A stretch of DNA of 64,000 nucleotides, taken from the NCBI GenBank assembly GCA_963978545.1, contig OZ021732.1, forward strand, positions 44,154,059 through 44,218,058, in the 5' to 3' direction. Each line of letters starts with the position of its first letter. The stretch's first letter is position 1. Below, in pieces: positions 36,001-46,742 of the stretch. The DNA comes from Linyphia triangularis (taxonomy: Eukaryota > Arthropoda > Arachnida > Araneae > Linyphiidae). The notes beneath the pieces were generated by a model. The model was not told where the DNA came from and did not search any database. It saw only the letters and a program-made list of their open reading frames with translations. Position numbers and translations under genes: made by a program.

Positions 36001-38015
36001 CTACAAGTGGTGAAAAAAATTTGTTTACATTTAAAACTAATTTGCTTGATAAATTACTACATTTTCAAATTTAATACTTTGTAGATTATTAACACTTGTA
36101 AAACTAATACTATTAAAAGGTTATAGAATTTTCTTCTGCTTTTAGAGTGTAAATTTCATAAAAAACTACTTTAACGATGGAATAAAAAATCTTACTGTTT
36201 ATCAAATGAAAAAAGACGTTTAGGAGTAACTAGAGATTCATCATAGTGTAGCAGATTATAAACATCATCACATAGCACTGTGACCCCAAATTTACGAATT
36301 AAACTGATCAACTTATTGCATCTTTCTGCAACAAATTATAAACATTATAAAAAATTTCAAAAATAATGAATAAACAAAACAGTACACAGTTCCATAGAAA
36401 AATTATAATAGATGTTTGATGCAGATATGGCAAGTAATGCAATAAATATATATTTCATAACATCAAAGAAATTGGTTTTATTTTTTTGTAAAAGGACATA
36501 GAATTCTTAATATAATTTTACTTCATAGACAATATTACATAGCACTGTGAACACAAACTTTCGAATTAAACTGATTAATTTCATTCTTGAACAAATTATT
36601 AACAGCAGCTTAAACAGTGAAAGCTTAAAGCCTTGGGCACAATATGAGCGGTGAAAGACTTGCGGTAGACCGAAGGAGTAATAGAATGGTGCGAACTGTT
36701 CTGGCTACGATGAGAGTAAAGGCGGTTTTAGAAATATAATTTGAAATTTTATTTTATTATTTTTTAAAAAATGTATGTTTAAGTGATGTTATGAGATAAT
36801 CTTACCACTATTAAACAATTTTGGTTTTAGATACTTTATCTTGTATGTGATAATCACTCAAAATTAAGAGCTCAGCTAGTTCGCTGGATGACGTCACGTA
36901 TAGAATTTATGGAAAATATCACCTTCACTCTCATCACAACCAGAACAACTTCCACCGTTCTATTACTCAATCGATCTGCCGCAAGTCTTTCACTGTTCGC
37001 TGCTTGTATCGTGCCCAAGGCTTATGAGTAGATACTGCCATACATTATGCAATAAAGATTAGTGCTACTGTTCCTAGAAAGAACGATGCTTTATTTTAAG
37101 TCATAAGATTATGTACTTTTGAATTGCCTAAATAACACTATTTTAAAACTAGCAAAGAGAAAGCCTAAACAGATATGTATTTCATTAATAAAATCAGAAT
37201 TTTCAAACATCTCATTTCATCATCATTTTCATGTCCTAATAATTTGTTGAATTTTAACTTTTTGGAGGATTACTAGATATGTGGAACTTTACTATTTAAT
37301 TCCATAATTGAATTCTACAACAGATTGTAAATAGGCTGTAATTTTGTTCAGAAATCCGATAATTTGGAATTGTCTGAAATGATATAAACAAGATGTTTTA
37401 AGGTCTAACTCCCAAGGAGCAAGGCCCAATTTATAGTTGAAACACTACCAAAGAACAGTTCATTATAGACCTATGGCAGAAAATGAAGATAGTTATGTTA
37501 GAAAAAGACAGAAAGAGTTTAGTGAAGGCGATAGTGTTTCACATGCTACTCTACTTTGCTTAACTTATTATTCATACCAGATTGAGTGTTGATGGTGCCA
37601 TTGCAGGGATAAAGTGAGAACCTTTTTACAACAAAATATGAAAATTAGTTTCCACTGAAAATTATAATATACAAAACATGCATTAAAGTTCAATGCATGA
37701 TTTACATGTTTTTATAGAAAATGTTATTCTATTTGGTTATTCCTCACAAAAACTTTAAAAAACTGAAATTAACATTTATGTAACAGATGACAAAAGCATT
37801 TTTGAATTTGATTATGGTCAACTTAGAAAATTATCTTACCACGACATAGTCCATTACTACTTCAGAAAATATATTTTAATTTAAGGATATAAAATTTAGC
37901 TTTACTTCTCTTTATATTGAATATTTCTTCATTTTCTTTTACTTGTTATAGTTTTTCCAAAACCATATTAAAGATATTTCAGTATAATTATTTGAGAGAC
38001 TATTATCCAGAATTC

Positions 38016-38046
<31 letters not shown>

Positions 38047-39092
38047 GTAATTATCAACTCTGCATTAATTTTTCTTTTGTGTAATAATGGCCTATAAATT
38101 AAATACAGCTATATACATTCAAAATAAATATTTGAAAATAATTAAAGTATTTACCATTTGGAAGAACAGAACCAGTTGGATTTTGGTAGGTTGGAATCAT
38201 GTACAGCATTGCTCGCAAAGGAGGGTTGCATTTGTCTGGATTATCAGAAAAATGCTGGATAAATTTCTCCTGCAAGTCTTCAATCACAATTCCACTGTCA
38301 TCAGTTTTAACTGAAAACATTAATAGTGGGTCTCTGAAATATTGTAAGTAATAGATATATTTAAGTATGGTAAGAACCATTTAAATTTGTTTTAGGTATC
38401 TATACCATAAATATAAAAACTGTTTTTTAAGATGAAAAAATTCTAAGCAAATTTAGTAAAAAATGTTGTTAAACACTTAAATTATTTTCCATTTGAAGAA
38501 TGCTGAACTTTTTGGGATCTAATTTTGTCCCTTGACTCTGTGAGGTGTAGCTAAAATACAAGTTTATTAAATTTTTACTGGGACATAATTACCCTGATAA
38601 TGACCCAAAGGATAAACAAAATATAACTCAAATTTTATATGGGAGTTAAAATATTGAGGAAATTGATAAAAAACAGTGTACACAAGCTGTTACAAAACTG
38701 ACAGTTAAACTTTAAGAGCAAGATTAAATACTAAAATTCTATCTTTTATGTACAAGTGGATTAGTGTACAATTGCAATTTACAACGTAGTGAAATATATT
38801 TTATAGACTGATGGATAGGCTACAAAATAGCCTTAATTGAAAATTTAGAGCTTTTAATGCTCAATGTAAGTAACTATTACAAGGTACAACTTTTTCCCTT
38901 AACTTTATGATATAAATTAAGTAATCATTGCATACTATTTTGTATTCATTAAAATAAGAAAAAAAAAATTTTTTAAATTATATAACTTTCAACAGTAATT
39001 TTTTAATTGAATAACTTATGTATGATTTTTGCTGTTTCTTAGAAAGTTTTTTGAGCAATGTCAGTCTTCTCAATACAAGAAAAAAATCCTAT

Positions 39093-39132
<40 letters not shown>

Positions 39133-41388
39133 ATTCTTTCTCCTGTTAGGAACTCTAAAATGGTAAACCTTCATTCGGAATACGATTGCAGATGTTGCAT
39201 CATAAGATTGCATATGTATATAAAAGTTGCACATATTTAACAGATACTCTCAACATTTCAGAAAACGTACCATATTCAAATCACACATAATAAATCAATA
39301 AGTAAACTAGCTCATAACTAAACAGATAAACTTCCTTTAAATTTTTTTTTAAGTATTTAAAAAAGCAAAGATTGTATAACATTTTATTTACCTGGAACAA
39401 CTGTCACACGAAGATCAGAAAAGAGTTTCAATGCACAAAAATAAGATGGGTCTTCAACAAAAACAATAGAATCATTTCCAAACAATGCACTCAAAACTAA
39501 CCATAAACCACTTGTTGCACCACCAGTTAGGAAAAGCTGCTCACTAAAAAATAAATCCTATTAGTAAATACTAATGTTACAAATAATTAACTGATTTCAC
39601 TACAACTATTTCCAGTAATTTTAATATTTTGCATAGTTCAATATCAGGGAGCACAGTTAGTTTTCTGAACAAATAAGATAAGAATTATAGGGATAATTCC
39701 AAAAATTTTAGGAACAATTTAAAAAATATTAGGGATAATTTCTTTTAAAGCTGTCATAGGCTCCTAAGACAAGACATTCTTTTCAAAGCATGTTTCAATA
39801 TCGGCAAAAAACGGCCTATTTAAAATTAGTTGAATAATTAAAATCTTAGAAGATTTTCTTCTCTGGAGGAATATCTGAGTTCAGAGGAAAATCAAGAATT
39901 TTCGAGTTTAAAATTTTTTTTAGGAATTATCGAAAAATTTAAGTACAATTTTAGGAATTTTAGTGAGAAACAAAAATTTAAGGAATATTAGGGCAAATGC
40001 AACCCCTGCAATATAAAATAATGTTTTGCCAAAAAATAAATTGAAAAAATTAATAGCATTCAGAAATTAAAAACTACTTAATTTTGTTAGTTAACTAAAT
40101 AGAGCATAACATACCTACATACAGTATCACCATACTCTTCAGAAAGAAATGTTGCCAGAAAACTCCTAAACTGCCAATTCCCATTTTCAACTCCATATTG
40201 AAAAAGTTGTGCATCTCCTTCAAGTTCATTTTGCTGGAATGAATGAAACATGTATTATTTAATGTAATTGATGAGTATTACAAAAAAATATTTAATAATT
40301 TTCTACAAAATTCATTCTACACAAGTCATTCATTTCCTACAATAACATCAATGTAGATCTGCCACAGGAAACAATTCATAGTATTACTTCAAAATATAAA
40401 GGCAGAGTAAAATAAGTAATCATGCATTCAGAAACAATTTCCTTTCATGCAACAACTATTATAATACTGTTTTCAAGCTTCATTTTTTTTTTTTAATATA
40501 ATGTCAGTCTATCCGTGCCCCATAGACCTAATGCAATATATTTTTCCAGCAACAATTTCTGATGGAGTTTCACAGCATACAAATTTTTATAACAGGCATA
40601 ACTTCAGTAATAAAAGTTCATTAAAAAATGTAAAGACACAAAAATTAGTGCTTCCTTTTTATTATTACACTTATAAAGTTTTTATAAGCTAGCTTATAAT
40701 AACTTAAAAAATTAATAATAAAAAACTACTAGTTATTTTGCCTTCACATTTTTTTAATGAACTTATATTATTGCAGTTATGCCTGTTGTAAAATTTTGAT
40801 ATTCTTCCGTTAAACGGATACCAGTTGGGGCAGTAGTTGCCAAGCTCAAACATTAACATATTTAGATAATGCATAAATGAATCGCCATGCCGAAATGATT
40901 ACAGTCTGTTATAAGGTTACAATAGAAATCCTATAATGATTTGTTACAGGAATTATATATGATGAAGGTTGTTAGTTTAGATGAGTTATCACTGCAATTT
41001 GACGGTTTTTATCTGGTCCGTCAAATAGGAAGAGTACCAAAACTTCACATGCTACAAAGTAATACTCTAGCAAGAAATTGTGGCTACAAAAATTAAGCAT
41101 TAAGTCTATGGGACAAGGGCAGACTGACATGCCTTCTTAAATCAATTTAACCACTGGTTTTATTTACTGTTACCTATATGATAGCGGCGTAACGAGTACA
41201 GCAAACATAAATAGTACCATTAAATGTGTTGTAGCTGCTTCAATTATAGGCGGAAGCATCCTTAGAAGTTCGGTTCCTGGAGCTCCAGCATTCAAATAAA
41301 CTGCATCTTCTTTATAGTAGCCTTCTTTTTCAAATTGACTAAAATACCTGGAAGCTGGTGGTTCTCCATGATGTTGATCCTCAGCCAT
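26904..41388 (-). CDS. PLP-dependent fold-type I aminotransferase, YER152C-like (10 exons)
   Basis: A complete class I/II aminotransferase that should use pyridoxal phosphate to move amino groups; the substrate cannot be told from sequence. Ten GT-AG exons, listed below, join in phase to 1311 bp (436 codons plus stop). Expected active-site elements are present: the cofactor loop TGGATSG (residues 103-109), NPTG (191-194), the D219/Y222 pair in CDDVYNLLHY, the Schiff-base K260 in SNGSFSK, R267 in GPGLRIGW and a C-terminal R394 for substrate carboxylate. The start YLNAGAPGTELL and overall pattern recall the MocR-related/2-aminoadipate aminotransferase branch and yeast YER152C. No mitochondrial or secretory signal is evident. 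An acceptor lies directly before the ATG, so a noncoding 5' exon is further upstream. Introns carry a SINE and several MITEs. Confidence 0.9.
27895..27998 (-). CDS. Aminotransferase exon 9 (residues 348-382)
   Basis: Acceptor TTTTATTTAG, donor GTAATT. Encodes GGYFLWVELPKSI and VSFMPG of the small domain. Confidence 0.88.
28650..29322 (-). mobile_element. Decayed hAT transposon remnant in aminotransferase intron 8
   Basis: The left end CAGCGTCCACCACTC and the inverse of the right end (TAGAGTTAGCCACTA) are related. TTCTAGAT at 28642-28649 and CTCTAGAC after the right end match at 6 of 8 bases, fitting an old 8-bp duplication. A minus-strand fragment near 29040-29130 reads SIKNKFRNNLTESHLDNLL, like the C-terminal dimerisation end of hAT transposases. 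Confidence 0.65.
29901..30281 (+). mobile_element. hAT-like MITE with 6-bp target duplication (TATAAG)
   Basis: Ends CAGGGATG and CATCCCTG, flanked by TATAAG at 29895-29900 and 30282-30287. It is 381 bp and has A-rich GAAGGAAATCC-like motifs near both ends. It lies in aminotransferase intron 8. Confidence 0.78.
30674..30748 (-). CDS. Aminotransferase exon 8 (residues 323-347)
   Basis: A 25-codon exon between acceptor TTTAACTAG and donor GTAAAT. Encodes ATAQLLREELPAGS. Confidence 0.85.
32076..32250 (-). repeat. tRNA-derived SINE, family B, with perfect 14-bp target duplication
   Basis: CAAATAGCCAGAGC occurs at 32062-32075 and 32251-32264. On the minus strand the 175-bp insert starts with a tRNA-like head: A-box-like TATAGTGGTTAGCATGC and B box GGTTCGAGTCC, about 40 bp apart. 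It ends in a body containing GTTGCTGACGGCGCCAGATA. It sits in aminotransferase intron 7; no tail poly(A) is obvious. The intact duplication implies a fairly recent insertion. Confidence 0.88.
32322..32436 (-). CDS. Aminotransferase exon 7 (residues 284-322)
   Basis: Acceptor ACTTTTCAG, donor GTGAGT. Encodes GVLVSGGGLNTYTAGI, the loop after the catalytic lysine. Confidence 0.88.
32899..33021 (-). CDS. Aminotransferase exon 6 with catalytic lysine (residues 243-284)
   Basis: Acceptor AATTTTTCAG, donor GTATGT. Encodes SNGSFSKFLGPGLRIGW, with the Schiff-base lysine and phosphate-binding arginine. Confidence 0.92.
33022..36195 (-). other. Aminotransferase intron 5
   Basis: 3.2-kb GT-AG intron. 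A slightly less AT-rich patch at 34540-34900 could be an old repeat; nothing else is recognised. Confidence 0.7.
36196..36325 (-). CDS. Aminotransferase exon 5 (residues 200-243)
   Basis: Acceptor TTGTTGCAG, donor GTAAGA. Encodes VTVLCDDVYNLLHY; the first D and the Y contact the cofactor ring in this fold. Confidence 0.9.
36628..37023 (+). mobile_element. 395-bp MITE with ~95-bp inverted ends, aminotransferase intron 4
   Basis: AAGCCTTGGGCAC at the left is inverted at the right (GTGCCCAAGGCTT). Similarity continues inward for about 95 bp, including GTGAAAGACTTGCGG and GAGTAATAGAA. No clear target duplication. The ends are about 80% alike, so it is not recent. Confidence 0.7.
38155..38310 (-). 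CDS. Aminotransferase exon 4 (residues 148-200)
   Basis: Acceptor AATGTTTTCAG, donor GTAAAT. Encodes the conserved YMIPTYQNPTG. Confidence 0.92.
39392..39543 (-). CDS. Aminotransferase exon 3 (residues 97-148)
   Basis: Encodes the cofactor-binding loop TGGATSGLWL and the EDPSYF segment. Donor GTAAAT. Confidence 0.9.
39645..40008 (+). mobile_element. hAT-like MITE with 6-bp target duplication (CAATAT)
   Basis: Starts CAGGGAGCAC and ends GCAACCCCTG, flanked by CAATAT at 39639-39644 and 40009-40014. The 364-bp interior has repeated TTAGGGATA/TTAGGAATTTT motifs near both ends. It lies in aminotransferase intron 2. Confidence 0.72.
40115..40233 (-). CDS. Aminotransferase exon 2 (residues 58-97)
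   Basis: Acceptor CATTCCAG, donor GTATGT. It encodes the LFQYGVENGNWQFRSFL segment preceding the cofactor loop. Confidence 0.88.
41218..41388 (-). CDS. Aminotransferase exon 1 (residues 1-57)
   Basis: It starts at the ATG immediately after a TATTGACAG acceptor and ends ...TTAATG before GTACTA. It encodes the N-terminal arm with YLNAGAPGTELL. Confidence 0.88.
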
Positions 41389-42233
41389 CTGTCAATAATA
41401 TGAAAAAAATATGTCAATGAATAAGAATCCCATAAAATTTCCATGGTTGAAATTTAACAGTAACAAAATGAAAGATTTTTCACTTATTGCCTGTTGAAGC
41501 CTTATAACAAACAAAAGAACTATACATTGGAATACACAATATAGGAATTTTTTAAAAAGTCTGCAAGAAAACCATACATAGAAAATAAGATGTATGGTAC
41601 AGAAATAACTTAAAATTACTCTTGAAATTTTCATGTTGATACATGTAGAAAAAACTAAAATATGACAAATTAAATTTTACTTGTTGTGTAAGGTGTTTAA
41701 CTCTTGTATTCTCATTTGTTTTAGTTCATTCTCAGTTTTGCATTCCTAGTTTAGTTCTCCCATTTTAGAGATTTGCAATATCTTAGAAACTGAAGTCAAC
41801 AATTGGATTTTCTTTTATTTTTGATGTCGAATCACCGACTACAACTAGAACTCATATTTTTTTAAATTCTCAAGGTTACTACAAAAAATAACTTATGTTT
41901 CATATTGATAGATGGGTGACAACAAAATTTACAACTGACAATTTTACAAATACTTGTCACCTAAAAAAAGTCTTAACATCAAATCCCAATATAGCACAAA
42001 AAAAACATTTGTGCAAAATCAAATACTTTTCATTTTACGAATGTAAGTCATCAATATTCGAAATTTTAAACATACTAGTTATTTTGATTTAACACTTCAT
42101 AACCCCGAGGAGGAGTAAAAAGTTTCCATAAGCGAAAAGAACTATGAATAGAATACAAATACTAACATTCGATCTGCTCTGCTAACTAAATATCTGAACC
42201 GTGACAAGAAGTGGGCAGAGAGAGGAAATAAAG
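41389..42233 (-). other. Upstream of aminotransferase start: 5' intron
   Basis: The splice acceptor directly before the ATG shows this is intron downstream of an unseen noncoding first exon. No clear promoter was found here. Confidence 0.5.
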
Positions 42234-44029
42234 GTCAAAACCAGGGCTGCCAACTCTCAGATAGCCTGAATCGCCAACAGCCTATTAAAAAATCGCCAAA
42301 AATCGCCAGATCTCAAAATTAAGAAAATCGCCAAAATATAGCCAAAAATCGCCAAATGAGAAAATAATTCGCCAAAAAAACTAATTATCTTAGAAAAAAA
42401 ATGTGTTTATCAATAGTATTGCCTTTCCAGCCAAGCCAATTGGCGGATAAATACCTGGTTTTTTCAACGCTGGAGGGTAATTTGAAAATGAGGATATCTT
42501 CGGGTTTTTTTTTTCCCCCCAAAAAGAATGTATTTTTTTTTACTACGGAGAGGTCATTTTTTCGAGTTATCTGATAAGTTCAAGGCATGGATTAAATAAA
42601 CAAGGGTCATTACTATACGAGTAGGCGACAAAACACGAGATCAATTTATTTTATCCCCTACCCGGTAGTGTTCGTCACTGTGGTGTTCGTTTCAAATTTC
42701 AATTAGTTTGCAGCCGTTTTTAGGGTTTCCTATCCCTCCCTATTGCCCCCCAGGAGTTCTCTTACAAAGAAACCTCGGCGCCTACTTGACAAATAATTAG
42801 ATCGACTTGGCGGGCAAACTTAACGTAACCAAATGGTTGTGGAGAATCTCGTTTTAAGGCAGTTTAGCTTCTAGCCTCCAGCCTTCTTCTTTCCTTTTTT
42901 TTTTTTTTTTTTTTTTTTTGTCTCGCATGCAGAATCAAATCGCGGCGAACAGAACAAAGGACCAAGGGGTACCCTGTTGTGTTTGTTAAAATACTAGTCG
43001 CACTGTCGGCGTGGGGAGGGGGGGGGGGATGAAAAGTGCAGTGTCATTTCCTTTCCCTTGTTCCAATCTTGAGCCGAAACCGATTCTGGTTTGGCTTTTT
43101 TCCTTTCCATTTCTATCTATTAACTGGGCTGGAATTTAAGAAAGTTAAGCTGAAGACACACAGGAACAAATTCCACCCTCCTTAAGATTTCATTTCTCCA
43201 CTTTCGACATTTATCAAAAGGAGGCTTGTATCCGCGCCGTGCCCGGCCTTTTAGTGAGGCCTGTGTGTCCCCAGTTTAGGCTGCCACGTATTATTCATTA
43301 AGTAAAAAAAAATTTCGTTGCTTTCGAAATAATATTGGAAATTTTTCTTGGATATTCATAGGTTATTTGCTTACGCTTGTCATTTAAAACTTAACAATAA
43401 GAATGATAAAAGATTGCAAATTATTATTTACTTTCAATTTGATTTTGTTCAAGGGAAGAAACAGTATAAATAGAAGAAAATACAACGAACCTGGAAATGA
43501 TGAAGAAAATGGTAGATAAAAATGTAAATAGTACAGCTTTAACCACAATTATTTCTAAAAAGAGTTAATTAACTTTAGAGAGAAATGAAAAAAAAAAAAA
43601 ATATTGACATAGTTAACATGACTGATTACAATGCTTTAATTGGATATAAAAATAAGAATTTATATTTTTGAATAAGAATTATTTGATTAGTTTTCTTAAT
43701 AATCTTATGACTTTGGAAATTTTAATTTGTTAAAAATTTTAAACTTGTTTTTTTAACAGTTCAGATTGTTACTACATCAATAATCGGACATCTGTCACAA
43801 TCCCTGTCGGGTCTACTTATATTTTGAAAATTGAGATCACCACAGAACTCCTTCACGCTATGGAAAATTTTGAAACAATATTTCATATTTTCTTAGTTAC
43901 ACGAACAGTTTTGCATTTCAATAATTTTATGCTTTTACATGGAACTAGATAAATTATTTTTATGAATTTCAATGATCCATTTGTTAAAACAAGGAAATAA
44001 AAGTATTGGTTTCGTAAAAAAAAAAAAAA

Positions 44030-44190
44030 AAAAATCGATTTTTGCTTTTCTTCATGTTTTGGGATGTGCTCTGAGTTAAAAAAAATGGTCTAGAACAATG
44101 TCGGTGTACGTCCGTAGACCTAGTAAGCATAACTCCCGAACAGATTGATCTACGATATTCTATTTTGGGTCGCACTCATCAAATAAGCAT
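44030..44190 (+). repeat. Interspersed repeat, copy shared with 52320-52460
   Basis: Shared blocks include GRTCTAGAA, then GCATAACTCC/GCTTAACTCC, then GATTGAYCTAYGATRTTC. Probably the end of an old retroelement next to simple repeats. Confidence 0.45.
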
Positions 44191-44616
44191 TTTACCTTAT
44201 TTGTAAAAGTATTACTTTCCCCACTAGTTGCATAAATAACTATTTCCTATGACATTTTTTTTTCAATTGGATCGGCTTAAATTAGAACTTCTCAATAGTC
44301 AAAAACTTCTCAAATCTATTGGTATCTCTTTATTAATGTATTATATTTTGCTGTGAAAAATATGTGATACATTTTTGTAAATTATTTGAGAATTTCCGAT
44401 TAGTTTGGTATGTGAACGAAACAAGTAACTTAAAATGAATGACTGGTGTTTGATCTAACATTTTAATTTTTAGTCTTTATTTTTGCTGTTGACATTTTCA
44501 ATTTTTTAAATTTTTTTTTATTAAACTTTTATCATTTTAAATAAGATACTCATTTCATAATACATGCTAAAAAGTTTTTAAAGTTGTTTCATTGACTTTG
44601 ACTTCAGGGCCAAAAA

Positions 44617-44697
44617 ATTAATTATTATAACTATTATAAGAAGTCAACGGATTTTCGGGGAATCGGTTGACTTCTTATAATAGTTACAATAATTAAT
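44617..44697. repeat. Hairpin: 32-bp arms, 17-base loop
   Basis: Arms 44617-44648 and 44666-44697 pair at 31 of 32 positions (core AGAAGTCAAC / GTTGACTTCT). It lies inside the hAT element. Confidence 0.85.
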
Positions 44698-45700
44698 AAT
44701 TTTTTTTTTCTTTTTGTCGCTTTCCATGTGCCACCTACGTGGGAAGACTGCTTCTTCCTCTCGTTTTTTATTTCTGGGAACACCTTTAGATTAGATACGA
44801 ATCAAGTTTCTTAATAAGTAAAAATCCTTTGCACGAAATAAGAAAACAATTTGTGATTAGTTGAAACGCACTTCGAATTCTTCCACCTCTTTTTATTTTA
44901 CACTACAACACTTAGATTAAGTTCAATTGGATTACAGTAAGTGGGTTAATTAGTTCCTCCAAGTCAAATAGAAACGTGTGTAAAAGAGGCCTTTTAGTGA
45001 CAGCCCTAAAACTTGATAGAATGCATTGCTATCGATATCGAAATCTATTTGCTAAGTTTCAGCTCGAATGGATAAAGCTAGGCAAGTGGATTAATTTGTC
45101 GTTATCATTTTCTCAGATTCGTAAGCCACACACAAAACCAAACAAAATCGAAGTTAGGATTTAGAAATACAACATACAAAATTCAAAGAAAATTGTTTCC
45201 CCAATGAAAATAAAATTAAAAAATAGGCCATATTCTAAATGAACAACCGAATTCTAAAAATAGATATCAATTAAGTACCATATTTAATGCCTAATAATCT
45301 ACAAACAGCAAAGTATTTAAAAGTAAATGGTTGAGAACAAAACCGGAACAAAAAGTAAGCCAAAGTATTTTAATGATAGTGCAATAAATGTACCTTCTAA
45401 CCAATCTTCAATAATTCAAGACAACAGGTGCCTGCATTTACCAGACAGTTACAAGGAAGGTTGACTAAGTCTGCTTTAAACAAAACAAAAAAAAATGTAT
45501 ATATATAAAAAAATAGCAAATATCCAGAAAATCACTGGAAAATCCGAAAATCGCCAAAAAAAAGTGGAAATTCGCCAGAATAATTTTTTTAAATCGCCAA
45601 AAAATCGCCAATCGCCAAACCCTAAAAACCTATCGCCAAACGCCTTCAAAAATCGCCAAATTGGCGAAAAATCGCCAGACCTGGCAGCGCTGGTCAAAAC

Positions 45701-46298
45701 TCAAGTCGAAGAGATTAGGAACAGGTAAACAAACACATCTTCATTTAACGGTTATTTGATTGTTTGCTTGATTACGCAAGTACAGTACAGGATGATGGAT
45801 GACATGAAGGGCATGTGACATTACATAACAGGTGCCAGACAAATTTATCCTGAAATCACTCCTTTTCACTGTGATTCCTTCCGAATTCGAAGATTAAAGT
45901 CATTAATAAATAAAATCTATAATTTTAGTTAAACAAAAAAATATTTTCGAATACGTAAAATTGATTTAGAAGGTCGGTTAAATGTATTAGTCGATTGAAA
46001 CTTGATTATTTAGCGATTAATTCCAATACAGTCGCAGATATCCATTGATACCTATGCTTTACAAGCCAGCTTTCTGTCCACTGGAACCATATCATAAATC
46101 CTATTGAATTTAAAGAATAAAAATTAGACCTAGGTATGCCGCACATCGATCAATGAAACCATTAAGTTTAGGCATATCATTGTGGAGTGACCCGTAGTAG
46201 GATGTTTGAACTCACTAGGAAGACAATAAGACTAGAAGAATAGACATAAAAAGACCAGTGGAAGCTAGTGCACTACAGCCGTACTGCATCTAAATTTA
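45701..46298. other. Intergenic sequence, nothing recognised
   Basis: Ordinary AT-rich sequence between the hAT element and the X-box region. Confidence 0.5.
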
Positions 46299-46466
46299 TT
46301 AGTTCAAATATTTTACAATTTTCGAAAATGAATAAGATCCAATTTCTACGGTAAAGTGTAAAAGAATCCGATAAACAGCAAACTTCTTGCCTCCTCCAAT
46401 ACGCAATTCACGAGGGGAAAGAAAACCATTTTCAATCAAGGTAATCTTCCTCGGAACGACAGCCAT
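46299..46466 (-). CDS. Possible short first exon next to an X-box (55-codon frame)
   Basis: A 55-codon frame starts at ATG 46466, only 30 bp from a canonical X-box, in a patch richer in CpG than its surroundings. It reads MAVVPRKITLIENGFLS at the start. I recognise no family. It could be the start of a minus-strand gene, with a splice donor inside the frame, or a chance frame in a noncoding first exon of the aminotransferase gene. Confidence 0.25.
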   Translation of the reverse strand: MAVVPRKITLIENGFLSPRELRIGGGKKFAVYRILLHFTVEIGSYSFSKIVKYLN

Positions 46467-46495
46467 GAGTTCCTCAAACGCGTTTCGACAGCGAC

Positions 46496-46509
46496 GTTGC
46501 CATGGTAAC
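46496..46509. promoter_or_regulatory. Palindromic RFX X-box
   Basis: GTTGCCATGGTAAC fits the RFX consensus (GTNRCC, spacer, RGYAAC) at every position. CCAAT boxes lie next to it (46508-46512 and 46522-46526, and one inverted between). In animals such X-boxes often mark promoters of ciliary genes, but RFX sites occur elsewhere too. Confidence 0.6.
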
Positions 46510-46742
46510 CAATAGATTGGTAACCAATGATTCTGGTAGAGTAGCGAGGCAGCCAGAATAGCGATTTGTTCCGACTTCAGCTGCCCTTGAAAAATTCTAC
46601 TTTAAAATAATCTCTAGATGAAATTTTCGCAAGATAATGGTATCATCTGAATAAGGCTAGAGAATTATATAATTATTAGTTTAAAGTACTATTTTGTTCT
46701 GAAAATAAATTTGAATATTTTAAACTCATTATCAAAAAATCG

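Larger units (their letters stand above)
42242..45692 (+). mobile_element. 3.45-kb hAT transposon with exact 8-bp target duplication, no transposase
   Basis: Ends are CAGGGCTGCCA and its inverse TGGCAGCGCTG (one mismatch), flanked by GTCAAAAC at 42234-42241 and 45693-45700. Clusters of AATCGCCA fill the first 130 bp and the last 160 bp, in the manner of hAT subterminal transposase sites. The interior has no hAT transposase frame. It holds a G-run at 43018-43029, a copy of the repeat shared with 52320-52460 (44030-44190) and a segment at 45240-45460 resembling part of the CATG elements. It is therefore non-autonomous and composite. Confidence 0.88.
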
